Shown here piece by piece: positions 1 through 6,242 of a stretch of DNA of 20,537 bases; position 1 is the stretch's first letter, and each line of letters begins with the position of its first letter. The notes beneath the pieces were generated by a model that saw only the letters and a list, made by a program, of their open reading frames with translations, was not told the origin of the DNA and made no database searches. Source of the DNA: Nitrosopumilaceae archaeon (GTDB lineage: Archaea > Thermoproteota > Nitrososphaeria > Nitrososphaerales > Nitrosopumilaceae); NCBI GenBank assembly GCA_021296165.1, contig JAGWAW010000007.1:1-20537 (forward strand), written 5' to 3'. Position numbers and translations under genes: made by a program.

Positions 1-193
1 TGCCGCAGGCGAGCGACACCCTGTACCACCTGCCCTCCACACCTTGGGATGCCACATCCCAGCGGTTCCCGGTCAGGGCCCTGATCTGGCCCTCGGCGTA
101 GATCCTGCGTCCGCGGCGCGTGGTGGCCTGCTCTGATGTCCTGCCCCTTCGTGGCTTTCTGGGTGCCCTGCCCTTCTGTTTCTTGCGTGCCAT
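1..193 (-). CDS. N-terminal part of a SWIM-zinc-finger-like protein (possibly transposase-related), cut by window edge
   Basis: The reading frame runs off the left edge, leaving 64 codons from ATG 193. It opens with a strongly basic tail (MARKKQKGRAPRKPRRGR), then a stretch with pattern RRIYAEG..R.LTGNRWDVASQ, then GRWYRVSL ending at a Cys. This resembles the strand pair that precedes the CxC...CxH zinc ligands of SWIM domains, which occur in archaeal DNA-binding proteins and some transposases. The zinc ligands themselves lie outside the window, so the family call is an inference. An ATG at 202 is in frame, but a TATA-like ATCTTAAA at 218-225 is centred about 28 bp before the ATG at 193, which favours the inner start for a leaderless transcript. 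An in-frame stop lies upstream. Alternative: a lineage-specific basic DNA-binding protein. Confidence 0.5.
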   Translation of the reverse strand, partial: MARKKQKGRAPRKPRRGRTSEQATTRRGRRIYAEGQIRALTGNRWDVASQGVEGRWYRVSLACG

Positions 194-217
194 GCCTGCC
201 ATGATCCGAAGGACTGT

Positions 218-225
218 TTAAGATC
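218..225 (-). promoter_or_regulatory. TATA-like box for the leftward SWIM-like gene
   Basis: On the minus strand the sequence is ATCTTAAA, centred about 28 bp before the ATG at 193, the usual archaeal TATA-to-start distance when the mRNA lacks a leader. Confidence 0.4.
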
Positions 226-285
226 CTAGACGCACTTTTCCTACCCATCACCCGGCATTGCGGGAGGAACCGCCCCCAGCAACAT

Positions 286-296
286 TTTTTACTATA
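286..296 (+). promoter_or_regulatory. TATA-like box for the 59-residue Fe-S protein gene
   Basis: TTTTTACTATA stands in otherwise GC-rich sequence and is centred 23 bp before ATG 314. The geometry predicts transcription starting at or very near the start codon. Confidence 0.5.
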
Positions 297-313
297 CAAT
301 CGTATTCCATGCC

Positions 314-493
314 ATGAAAGTTACCTGGGACGAGAAGATCTGCATCCACTCAGCCAAGTGTGTGGAGAACCTCCCATCCGTGTTCAAGGTGCAGGACGGC
401 AAGTTTGTCATCATACAGGACGGCGCACCCGCCACCGAGATCCGCAGGGTCGTGGGCCTGTGCCCATCGGGCGCCCTGAGCGTGTCCGAGTAG
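314..493 (+). CDS. Small divergent single-cluster [4Fe-4S] ferredoxin-like protein (Fer4_19 / YjdI type)
   Basis: This 59-residue protein is below most ORF-length cut-offs. It shows the hallmark of the divergent 4Fe-4S mono-cluster family: ICIHSAKC near the N-terminus (Cys10, His12, Cys16), then a Pro-x-Val-Phe turn at 21-24, then CPSGALSV at the C-terminus (Cys50). Related small proteins have a C-x-H-x3-C ... CPSGAL layout and are thought to carry electrons or sense redox state; no reaction is established. The start was chosen at ATG 314 rather than ATG 309, because 309 is in another frame. A TATA-like box at 286-296 fits a leaderless mRNA. It is a single-gene unit followed by a secreted protein with its own promoter. 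The fold call is fairly secure; the partner is unknown. Confidence 0.8.
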   Translation: MKVTWDEKICIHSAKCVENLPSVFKVQDGKFVIIQDGAPATEIRRVVGLCPSGALSVSE

Positions 494-513
494 CCGCACG
501 CGCCCTGCAATTG

Positions 514-523
514 TTTATTTAAT
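514..523 (+). promoter_or_regulatory. TATA-like box for the small secreted protein gene
   Basis: TTTATTTAAT is centred about 26 bp before ATG 544. This spacing supports 544 over the in-frame ATG at 535. Confidence 0.55.
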
Positions 524-543
524 CTCCATATGGAATGCATCCC

Positions 544-957
544 ATGAGGGTGCCCGTTCTACCCGCCGCTCTGCTCGTTGCGGCGCTGCTGCCGGCCGCC
601 GCCCACTCGGAGAACACCATCGGCATCGGGGCGCCAACGGTGGTGGACGCCACCGGCTCGCCCATAACCGGTCACATAAACGTCAACCAAAAGTTCTACA
701 TCGCCTCGGAGATATCTAACAACGGCCCCGAGAACCTCCCCTTTGTGTACATAGTGAAGGTTACCGACGGGGACGGGGCCGCCGTCCTACTGGAGTGGTT
801 CAGGGGAGAGGCCGACTCGGGGCAGATGCTGAGCATAGCCGTATCATGGGCGCCGGTCACCCCCAACACGTACACCGTCCAGGTGTTCCTGTGGGACGGC
901 ATCCACACCCAGAACGCGCTGGACTCCACAAAGACCCTCACCATACCGGTCAGCTAG
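544..957 (+). CDS. Small secreted protein with Ig-like/CARDB-like beta domain
   Basis: The 137-residue product begins with a clear Sec signal peptide: Met-Arg, a hydrophobic Ala/Leu/Val core over residues 3-19, and an AAAHS-type cleavage region near residue 20. The mature part is about 115 residues of alternating hydrophobic strands without Cys. It contains phrases such as FYIASEISNNGPENLPFVYI and a C-terminal strand TKTLTIPVS, typical of small extracellular beta-sandwich domains common in thaumarchaeal secretomes. There is no membrane anchor at the C-terminus, so it is probably released or bound to the cell surface. The gene has its own TATA-like box and stands 50 bp after the Fe-S protein. 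An in-frame ATG at 535 would add three residues but fits the promoter less well. Function unknown. Confidence 0.65.
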   Translation: MRVPVLPAALLVAALLPAAAHSENTIGIGAPTVVDATGSPITGHINVNQKFYIASEISNNGPENLPFVYIVKVTDGDGAAVLLEWFRGEADSGQMLSIAVSWAPVTPNTYTVQVFLWDGIHTQNALDSTKTLTIPVS

Positions 958-971
958 GGAGCAGGGCGCCC

Positions 972-979
972 CATATATT
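972..979 (+). promoter_or_regulatory. TATA box for the winged-helix gene
   Basis: CATATATT is centred about 26 bp before ATG 1001. The same ten bases, CCATATATTG, recur at 6095-6104. Confidence 0.55.
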
Positions 980-1000
980 GACGCCACGCCCACCACATGC

Positions 1001-1585
1001 ATGGCACCCCGCTTGGAGCCTCTGGACGTGGAGTTTCTGGCCCTAGGCGCGGACGGCCCGTTCGACGAACGTATTCTGGCAGGCTCGGCACTGAAACGTC
1101 TGGGGACGGGCCGCATGCTCGACGCGCTGGGATCCATGCTTGAGCGCGGACTCATATACAGACGGGATGGCGGATTCGCCGTGTCGGCCGAGGCCCGCGC
1201 CTACCTGTGGGACCGCGCCTCCCCCATACAGACCCGCATACTGCGGCTGCTGGACATGCTTCCCTTGGAGATACCCCGGATCAAGTCATACCTGAACGAG
1301 GACGACATAGAGGCCTCACTGCGGTCCCTCCAGGAGGAGGGCATGGTGCAGTCGTATCCGACGCTGCAGGACGGTATACCGGTACCCATATTCCAGATAA
1401 CCGGGGAAGGCTCCGCATTTCTGGGCGGTGGGTACGACGTCGCCGCCGAGGTATCCCGCATCATACGCGAGGTCTCGGGCCTGGACGCGGATCCCTCCCG
1501 CAGGGGGGCTATACTCGAGCGTCTGGGGCGGCTGGAGCGGCACCTAGCCTCTCATTCATCCGGTCGCGGATCTGCGCCAGAATGA
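1001..1585 (+). CDS. Tandem winged-helix DNA-binding protein, probable transcription regulator
   Basis: The 194-residue soluble protein appears to have two winged-helix units. Residues 8-68 hold a helix-turn-helix (FDERILAG...MLDALGSMLERGLIYR) followed by a wing ending FAVSAEARAYL. Residues 75-142 repeat the layout (QTRILRLLDML...IEASLRSLQEEGMVQSY), with a wing ending FQITGEGSAFL. A charged C-terminal helix at about 145-185 may dimerise. Such proteins are common as transcription regulators in archaea, but no specific family or ligand site is recognised. The start codon sits at leaderless distance from a TATA box. The last 77 bp overlap the 3' end of the SNF2-family gene on the other strand, so the C-terminal 25 residues (Gly/Arg/Ser-rich) are constrained by two reading frames or are a read-through tail. 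Confidence 0.65.
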   Translation: MAPRLEPLDVEFLALGADGPFDERILAGSALKRLGTGRMLDALGSMLERGLIYRRDGGFAVSAEARAYLWDRASPIQTRILRLLDMLPLEIPRIKSYLNEDDIEASLRSLQEEGMVQSYPTLQDGIPVPIFQITGEGSAFLGGGYDVAAEVSRIIREVSGLDADPSRRGAILERLGRLERHLASHSSGRGSAPE

Positions 1586-3257
1586 GGCGGGCCCTCTCCC
1601 CGTCGTCGTACGTTTCGCCCACGTCGTCCAGTATGCCATCTATCTCGTGGCCCTTGTCCACCAGCACGTCGGCCACGCGGTCGTCCAGGGTCCCGTTCCC
1701 TATGAGATAGTACGCAAAGACCGTCCCCTTCTGGCCTATGCGGTGGAGCCGGTCCTCGGCCTGCCGGTGTATGGCAGGGCTCCAGTCCAGCTCGGCAAAG
1801 ACCACGTACCTGGCGCGGTTCAGGTTTATGCCCAGGCTACCCGCCCGCAGGCCGGCGATCATCATCTTGAAGTCGCCCCTCTGGAACGCATCTATGCCCT
1901 CCTGCCGCGCCGCGTCGGACTGTCCCCCTATTATGGAAGAGGGCTCAAACTCCCGCAGGCTCTCGCGCAGCATGGCATGGATGGCGCGGTGGTGGCAGAA
2001 GACCACCACGCTCTCCTCTATCTCCATTATATTCCGGACGAAGCCTATGACGTGGGGCACCTTGGCCATGCCGGCGGCCACCCTCTCGCTTTGTATGGCC
2101 CGCTGGTACGAGGCCGACCGGAAGAACTCCGTCTTGGCGTCCCGCTGCTCCTCCTCCATCCTCTTCCAGATGCGGTCCAGTTCCCGGTTGTAGTATCCGG
2201 TGTCGGCGTCTATGACCTCCCTGTACCGGACCTTCTCCTTGAGCTCGTGCAGCACGTCGGACTTTTTGCGCCGGAGCATGATGTGGTCCTGCAGCTGCCG
2301 CCGCAGCCCCTCGCGCCTCTTCTCCAGCACGACGGCCCGGCCCCGGTCGTTTACATAGCAAAAGTACTCGCAGAACTCCTCAAAACTGCCCAACATACCC
2401 GGCTTCAGTATGTCGGTTATGGACCAGATCTCTGCACCCCGGTTGTATATGGGCGTGCCCGAGAGCCCCAGCCTCCTGCTCACCGAGGGCCGCGAGGCCA
2501 GGTACCGGAGAGCCTCGTACTTTTGGGTGCGGACCGACCGCAGGTTGTGCACCTCGTCACATATTATGGTGCGGATGTTGGCAGCGGCTATGTCCTCGCG
2601 GCGCTTGTGGAGAAGCTCGTAGTTCACCAGGTAAAAGTCGGACTTCTCCAGGCCCCGGCGGCGGCCCGTCCGGATTATGGTGACCGACGGGTGGTCGCCC
2701 GGCATGATGCGGCCGTTGCGGCTCCTCTTCTTGAGGAACCTGTGGATCTCCCTCTGCCAGTTGTTCAGGGTCACCAGGGGCGCCACCACCAAGACTGGAA
2801 AGGCCCTCTTCTCGGTGGCTACGTACGCCAGCGACTGCACCGTCTTGCCCAGGCCCATCTCGTCGGCCAGCAGTGCGTTGCCGTTGGACTTGATCAAAAA
2901 GTCCAGCCCCAGCTTCTGGAACTCCAGCAGCTCCCCCCGGAACTGCTCGCCGGGGATAGTCGGGGAGAGCGCGAGGCGGGGCGGCTCCGGGAGAGGGGGA
3001 CTGGACGAGCTCTTCGTCCACGCCAACTTGGAACGTACCTCCAGCGGGTACCTCTCCAGCATCCACCGCAGCTTCTCCACGCACTCGGGACGGTCAGGTA
3101 TGATGGCCTCGTCGTTCTTCTCGCCGTACCAGGCCTCGGGCACCAAACCCGAGACCATGTCCACGGCGCGATGGCCCGTCACGCGCCAGCTCCAGGTGTT
3201 GGAGAACCTGTCCAATACGTAATCCAAGGAGCCGAAAACGCTGCCGGTGGCCGACAT
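1509..3257 (-). CDS. SNF2-family DNA translocase/helicase (SMARCAL1-like ATPase core)
   Basis: The 582-residue protein has a complete SF2 Swi2/Snf2 ATPase core. Walker A motif I is DEMGLGKT at 132-139; motif Ia is LVVAPLVTLNNW at 156-167; motif II is DEVH at 234-237, where DEAH or DEGH is more usual; motif III is LSGTP at 265-269. The second RecA lobe has GSLGINL at 473-479 and the motif VI helix QAEDRLHRIGQ at 499-509 with its arginine finger. The ELDWSP...QAEDRLHRIGQ block is closest to the SMARCAL1/HARP-type annealing helicases. A 100-residue N-terminal part is unassigned. These enzymes translocate on double-stranded DNA to remodel protein-DNA complexes or stalled forks. No methyltransferase or nuclease partner is adjacent, so a defence role is not supported. 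The gene converges on the winged-helix gene with a 77-bp overlap. Confidence 0.9.
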   Translation of the reverse strand: MSATGSVFGSLDYVLDRFSNTWSWRVTGHRAVDMVSGLVPEAWYGEKNDEAIIPDRPECVEKLRWMLERYPLEVRSKLAWTKSSSSPPLPEPPRLALSPTIPGEQFRGELLEFQKLGLDFLIKSNGNALLADEMGLGKTVQSLAYVATEKRAFPVLVVAPLVTLNNWQREIHRFLKKRSRNGRIMPGDHPSVTIIRTGRRRGLEKSDFYLVNYELLHKRREDIAAANIRTIICDEVHNLRSVRTQKYEALRYLASRPSVSRRLGLSGTPIYNRGAEIWSITDILKPGMLGSFEEFCEYFCYVNDRGRAVVLEKRREGLRRQLQDHIMLRRKKSDVLHELKEKVRYREVIDADTGYYNRELDRIWKRMEEEQRDAKTEFFRSASYQRAIQSERVAAGMAKVPHVIGFVRNIMEIEESVVVFCHHRAIHAMLRESLREFEPSSIIGGQSDAARQEGIDAFQRGDFKMMIAGLRAGSLGINLNRARYVVFAELDWSPAIHRQAEDRLHRIGQKGTVFAYYLIGNGTLDDRVADVLVDKGHEIDGILDDVGETYDDGERARLILAQIRDRMNERLGAAPAAPDARV

Positions 3258-3586
3258 GATCTCCGGGGTGTCGGCCTGTTTTCCTTATGAATCTTTGAGG
3301 GAGCGCACGCGTTTGGGCCAGCACGAATCCGCCGAGGAGCCCCCCGACCGCGCGCCGCCGCAGTCCGCAACCCATGGCGGTGCCGCGCAGCCGCCACGCC
3401 CCTATGCACGAACCCCGCCTGCCTGGCGTAAGGCCTGATATGCATTCCCGCTCGCCGATACCCCCCTGTGCCCGGCATGGCGGGCCCGCGCTCCATAGCG
3501 CCAATCGTCCGGCCTGCCCGCTCCTCGGCGGTCTGGCGTCTGGATAGGGTATGGATCTGGCCGGCGGGAAAGCTGCATCTGGATGC
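3258..3586. other. Intergenic region between the SNF2-family gene and the PEFG-CTERM gene
   Basis: These 329 bp hold the promoter of the leftward SNF2-family gene at the left end and the 3' flank of the exported-protein gene at the right. The rest is GC-rich without a recognisable gene. Short open frames here have no start signal or domain pattern, and no T-rich terminator was seen. Confidence 0.5.
3283..3292 (-). promoter_or_regulatory. TATA-like box for the SNF2-family gene
   Basis: ATTCATAAGG on the minus strand is centred about 30 bp before ATG 3257. It is the only AT-rich patch upstream of the gene. Confidence 0.4.
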
Positions 3587-4390
3587 TTACGCCGAACCCA
3601 AACGCGTACGGACATCCCCCAGACGTCCGGACCTAGACATGTAGGCCGCCGCCCCGGCGGCCGCTGCTGCCACCAGCATGGCGGCCCCGAACTCGGGGAT
3701 GGCGTGCGTGCCGGATATGGAGACGCTGCCGCCCCCCTCTACTACAATGGTACGGAAGTCGGCGTCGGCTGCCAGCTCCCCGTATGATGCGGGCGAGTCG
3801 CCCCGCATCACCACGAAGGGCAAGTCGCCCTCCCCTGCGCGGGAGTCCAGCAAGTACCGCGGAATCTGCAGGGTGGCGCCCTCCTCGTGGGCATGCAGGC
3901 GCAGCGTCTTTGCGGGAGCGTCCAGCACGGCCGCCGACGCCCCCTCCGACACCATGCAGTGCACTCCATCGGCTCCCGCGTCCACCGGAATGGAGTCGGG
4001 GGCGCAGCCGACGCCCACCCCCACGACCAGCGAGAAGGGTTCGGATCCCGGCCCGGTCTTGGCAGTCAGGCGGTACCACCCATCCATCTTCCAGTAGGGT
4101 CCGGAGGTGTCCAGCTTCAGCGAGAACGGGCCGGCGGTGTCCAGCTGGTGGACGTCGGCCAGGTTGTCGTCTGGGTTCAGGATCAGTATGGTCACCGGAT
4201 CCTGCGTGCTATACCCGTATACTGTAATTGCCGAGCCGCGGTCATTGTATGTCCCGTCAATCCAGACTGCCACCCCGCCTGCCTCGGCCGCCTCCATTAT
4301 GTACGGCGGCGGCTCGGGCTGGGCGTATGCCGGACAGGCCATTCCCAGCGCGATCCCAGATAGCAGCGCCGCCAACATGTATGCCCTCAC
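3587..4390 (-). CDS. Exported protein with PEFG-CTERM sorting tail
   Basis: The 267-residue protein has a signal peptide (residues 1-23, hydrophobic core LAALLSGIALGMACPAYAQ). The long extracellular part reads as two beta-rich units, about 38-125 (AVWIDGTYNDRGSAITVYGY opens a small beta domain) and 150-225. The C-terminus is tripartite: the PEFG motif at 232-235, a hydrophobic Ala/Val-rich helix at about 236-250, and a basic cluster (RSGRLGDVRTR). That arrangement matches the PEFG-CTERM signal known from thaumarchaea, which is processed or anchored by an archaeosortase. No archaeosortase gene lies in this window. Two Cys at 129 and 145 could form a disulfide. The start is GTG 4390, chosen because a TATA-like box (4411-4420) is centred 25 bp upstream; ATG 4378 would remove four residues but keep the signal peptide. 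Function unknown, probably cell-surface. Confidence 0.75.
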   Translation of the reverse strand: MRAYMLAALLSGIALGMACPAYAQPEPPPYIMEAAEAGGVAVWIDGTYNDRGSAITVYGYSTQDPVTILILNPDDNLADVHQLDTAGPFSLKLDTSGPYWKMDGWYRLTAKTGPGSEPFSLVVGVGVGCAPDSIPVDAGADGVHCMVSEGASAAVLDAPAKTLRLHAHEEGATLQIPRYLLDSRAGEGDLPFVVMRGDSPASYGELAADADFRTIVVEGGGSVSISGTHAIPEFGAAMLVAAAAAGAAAYMSRSGRLGDVRTRLGSA

Positions 4391-4690
4391 ACGTACGGTT
4401 AGTTTGCAGCATAGTATTAACGATAGAGGTTATGCGTATTCGTACAACTTGGCAGCATTGGGCGGCCCCGGCCCGTTCCGGCCGGCGCCTGTCCCCCGTC
4501 GGGCCTGCGGGCTGGGGATCCCGGCCCCACGCGGAATATATCATCAGGCGGCCCAGTGCACGCAGGTTGAATCTCCAAGGGTGGGTGGAAGTTTGCCGCC
4601 GGTCAGGCCCGAACACAATGGCATATGGCATGTGCAAACAACCCCGCAGGACGGCCAAGAGCCTGCCGCACGCGGCCACACAGTGATACC
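4391..4690. other. Intergenic region between the PEFG-CTERM gene and the binding-protein pseudogene
   Basis: The left end carries the promoter of the PEFG-CTERM gene. A second TATA-like GAATATATC lies at 4534-4542. Read rightwards it is centred about 29 bp before a TTG at 4567, which opens a 39-codon frame ending at 4686. That frame is basic and contains two Cys but shows no recognised domain; it is noted as a weak microprotein candidate only. Nothing else was seen. Confidence 0.3.
4411..4420 (-). promoter_or_regulatory. TATA-like box for the PEFG-CTERM gene
   Basis: TTAATACTAT on the minus strand is centred 25 bp before the GTG at 4390, supporting GTG initiation on a leaderless mRNA. Confidence 0.5.
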
Positions 4691-5848
4691 CTATTCGTCC
4701 CTGACCTGAACCCAGGCGCCGTCGGAGACCTGCCAGACCTCGAATTCGGCCGTGGCCAGGTCGCCGTACTCGGTCAGGGAGAGGTCGCCGGAGGCGCCCA
4801 GCATATGGGACGCCACGTGTGGTATTGCGTCGGCCAGCGTCTCTGCGTCGGTGCTCTGCGTCTGGAGTATCGTCAAACCCAGCAGCCATACGGAGTCGTA
4901 CGCGGCGTAACCGTACGTGCTGATGGTGGCGTTGTACATCTCCGTGTATTTGGCGTCAAGCGCATCCTTGATCTTGTTGTCGGATGTAGTGATTGATCGC
5001 GTAGCGGTGAATTGGGTGGCCTCGGCAAACTCGCGGGCCGTCGGATCCTCAAAAAAGTACGTCTTGAAGGACTGCGTGTTGGTCGCGAACCACCGCACCT
5101 TGGAGACGTTCTCGTAGTAGCGCATCGCCTGCATCATAGGCAAGAACTCGTCGTTTCCCACGTACAGGACGCCAACCTTTTCGGCGCCGTGCATCTCCAC
5201 CAGGCCGGCGATCACACCATCAAGCAGCCCAATCCCCGCGGAGAACTCCGGCGCGTCGGTATTGTACCTGAATCCGGACTCCACCACGCCGTTGAACAGC
5301 GCCCTGACGCCTTCAACGTGGCTATCCCCCCAGGTGTCGCTCCTGGACACCGTTACCAGCACCTCGATTCCGGCGTCTTCCAGCATTTTGGTTATTGCGG
5401 AGCCTGGTAGCTGTCGTTGGGTACAAGCCGAAATACGGTATCATCGATGGCCAGATTTGCAGACTGGGACGCGTGGGATATCACCAGCATGTTGTTCCGG
5501 TCTATGTAGCTGGCGGCCTGGCTGATGTACTGGCTAAACGGCAGGCCCACCAGCATCTTGACCCCTGCCCCGTTGAACGCCTGAACCTTTTCAAAGCTCA
5601 CGGCTCCCGACGACTGGGTGTCTTCGGCACTTAGGTGGAATGACCAGCCGGCGCCTATGTTCTCCAGATACGTGTTGAAGTCTTCGACTGCCATTTCGGA
5701 GATGATGGCGCCCTCGGCCCCCTCGGCCCAGTTATACTCAAAGATCCCCCCCGATCTTCACAACCTCTGGGATCTCGGCCGATGCTAGGCCCGCACACGA
5801 CACCATGCCCGCCGCCGCAACGGCCAGAACGACATACAAGACATTCAT
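4691..5848 (-). pseudogene. LivK-type substrate-binding protein of a branched-chain amino-acid/amide ABC transporter, interrupted by two frameshifts
   Basis: Three consecutive frames together encode one protein of about 385 residues, the usual size of type I periplasmic binding proteins. The N-terminal frame starts at ATG 5848 with a signal peptide ending LASAEIPEVVKIGG. It breaks in a run of seven G (C7 at 5746-5752 on the plus strand); removing one G continues as IFEYNWAEGAEGAIISEMAV. The middle frame runs to a stop at 5392-5394 after VPNDSYQAP; restoring one base near 5395-5400 continues as AITKMLEDAGIEVLV to the stop at 4691. The two shifts cancel, and family features persist throughout (FRLVPNDS, AEKVGVLYVG, a C-terminal YDSVWLL helix). 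This suggests a very recent mutation, recoding, or sequence error in homopolymers rather than an old pseudogene. No permease or ATPase genes are nearby, so it would be an orphan binding protein. A TATA-like box lies 27 bp upstream. Confidence 0.8.
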
Positions 5849-5870
5849 GAAACGACACCCGCCGTGTGAA

Positions 5871-5884
5871 TTTTTAACTATATC
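5871..5884 (-). promoter_or_regulatory. TATA box for the LivK-type gene
   Basis: GATATAGTTAAAAA on the minus strand is centred roughly 27-29 bp before ATG 5848. It identifies that ATG as the true N-terminus rather than internal ATGs at 5694 or 5386. Confidence 0.55.
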
Positions 5885-5962
5885 TAAGACGTGCTTACAT
5901 CAGGCCATGTGTGTTTGAGCGTGGATCCGCTGTCGGGCCGGCTGCCCATCCAGCATAGATTG

Positions 5963-5974
5963 GGGAATATTCCC
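5963..5974. repeat. 12-bp perfect palindrome GGGAATATTCCC
   Basis: The palindrome extends imperfectly to TTGG...CCAA on both sides with one extra G. Its position between two divergent promoters would suit a dimeric regulator, but no regulator is known for it. Confidence 0.45.
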
Positions 5975-6089
5975 AAACAAAACCTCAACCTGTGTAATTG
6001 TCTGGCGCCTCCACCGCACATGAGGAACCCCCCGTACATACTCAACCCCCCTGCTAATTTTAGACGCGCTATACAGGTTGGTACCACAC

Positions 6090-6106
6090 ATTGCCATATA
6101 TTGCCA
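6090..6106 (+). promoter_or_regulatory. Tandem ATTGCCA repeat around a TATA-like CCATATATTG
   Basis: ATTGCCA occurs at 6090-6096 and again at 6100-6106, a period of 10 bp or one helical turn. The overlapping CCATATATTG at 6095-6104 is identical to the promoter box of the winged-helix gene at 971-980. A transcript from it would begin near 6125, but no open frame starts there. It could be an extra promoter or a regulator site for the ligase gene. Confidence 0.35.
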
Positions 6107-6133
6107 ATTAACACCGTTTTGCGCCGTTAGCAA

Positions 6134-6167
6134 GGCCGATATGCTCGCATCACATCAAAATCAGGCC
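6134..6167 (+). repeat. Potential stem-loop (GGCCGAT / ATC-A-GGCC)
   Basis: GGCCGAT at 6134-6140 can pair with ATCAGGCC at 6160-6167 with one bulged A. An inner ATG-CTCG-CAT hairpin at 6141-6150 is possible. Confidence 0.3.
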
Positions 6168-6174
6168 TAGATCG

Positions 6175-6203
6175 GGGGTGGGTTGAGTGTGTACGAACCC
6201 CCC
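6175..6203 (+). repeat. GC-rich inverted repeat just before the ligase promoter
   Basis: GGGGTGGGTT at 6175-6184 can pair with AACCCCCC at 6196-6203 around an 11-nt loop, with a bulged T. It ends 8 bp before the TATA box. It could be a terminator-like hairpin for an upstream short RNA or a regulatory site. Confidence 0.35.
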
Positions 6204-6210
6204 AGCCCAA

Positions 6211-6220
6211 GTTTAATATA
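6211..6220 (+). promoter_or_regulatory. TATA box for the CoA-ligase gene
   Basis: GTTTAATATA is centred about 27 bp before GTG 6243, supporting GTG as a leaderless start codon. Confidence 0.6.
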
Positions 6221-6242
6221 GACGGGTAGGGGCGCCGCCCCC

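Larger units (their letters stand above)
5849..6242. other. Divergent intergenic region upstream of the LivK-type and ligase genes
   Basis: This 394-bp region separates two divergently transcribed genes and is richer in AT than the rest of the window. It contains both promoters, a 12-bp perfect palindrome at 5963-5974, a tandem ATTGCCA repeat at 6090-6106 embedding a second TATA box, and two potential hairpins between 6134 and 6203. No protein-coding frame with a family signature was seen. Confidence 0.55.

Noticed and set aside
1647..3290. Long open frame (547 codons) on the plus strand opposite the SNF2-family gene
   Set aside because: It is a GC-driven shadow of the helicase gene: low-complexity Pro/Leu/Val/Arg composition, no domain, no promoter, and the opposite strand has complete helicase motifs.
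5655..5858. Short minus-strand frame beginning at 5858 with several Cys
   Set aside because: It is out of frame with the signal peptide of the LivK-type gene, which starts at 5848 under its own promoter; the Cys/Arg-rich translation is an off-frame reading.
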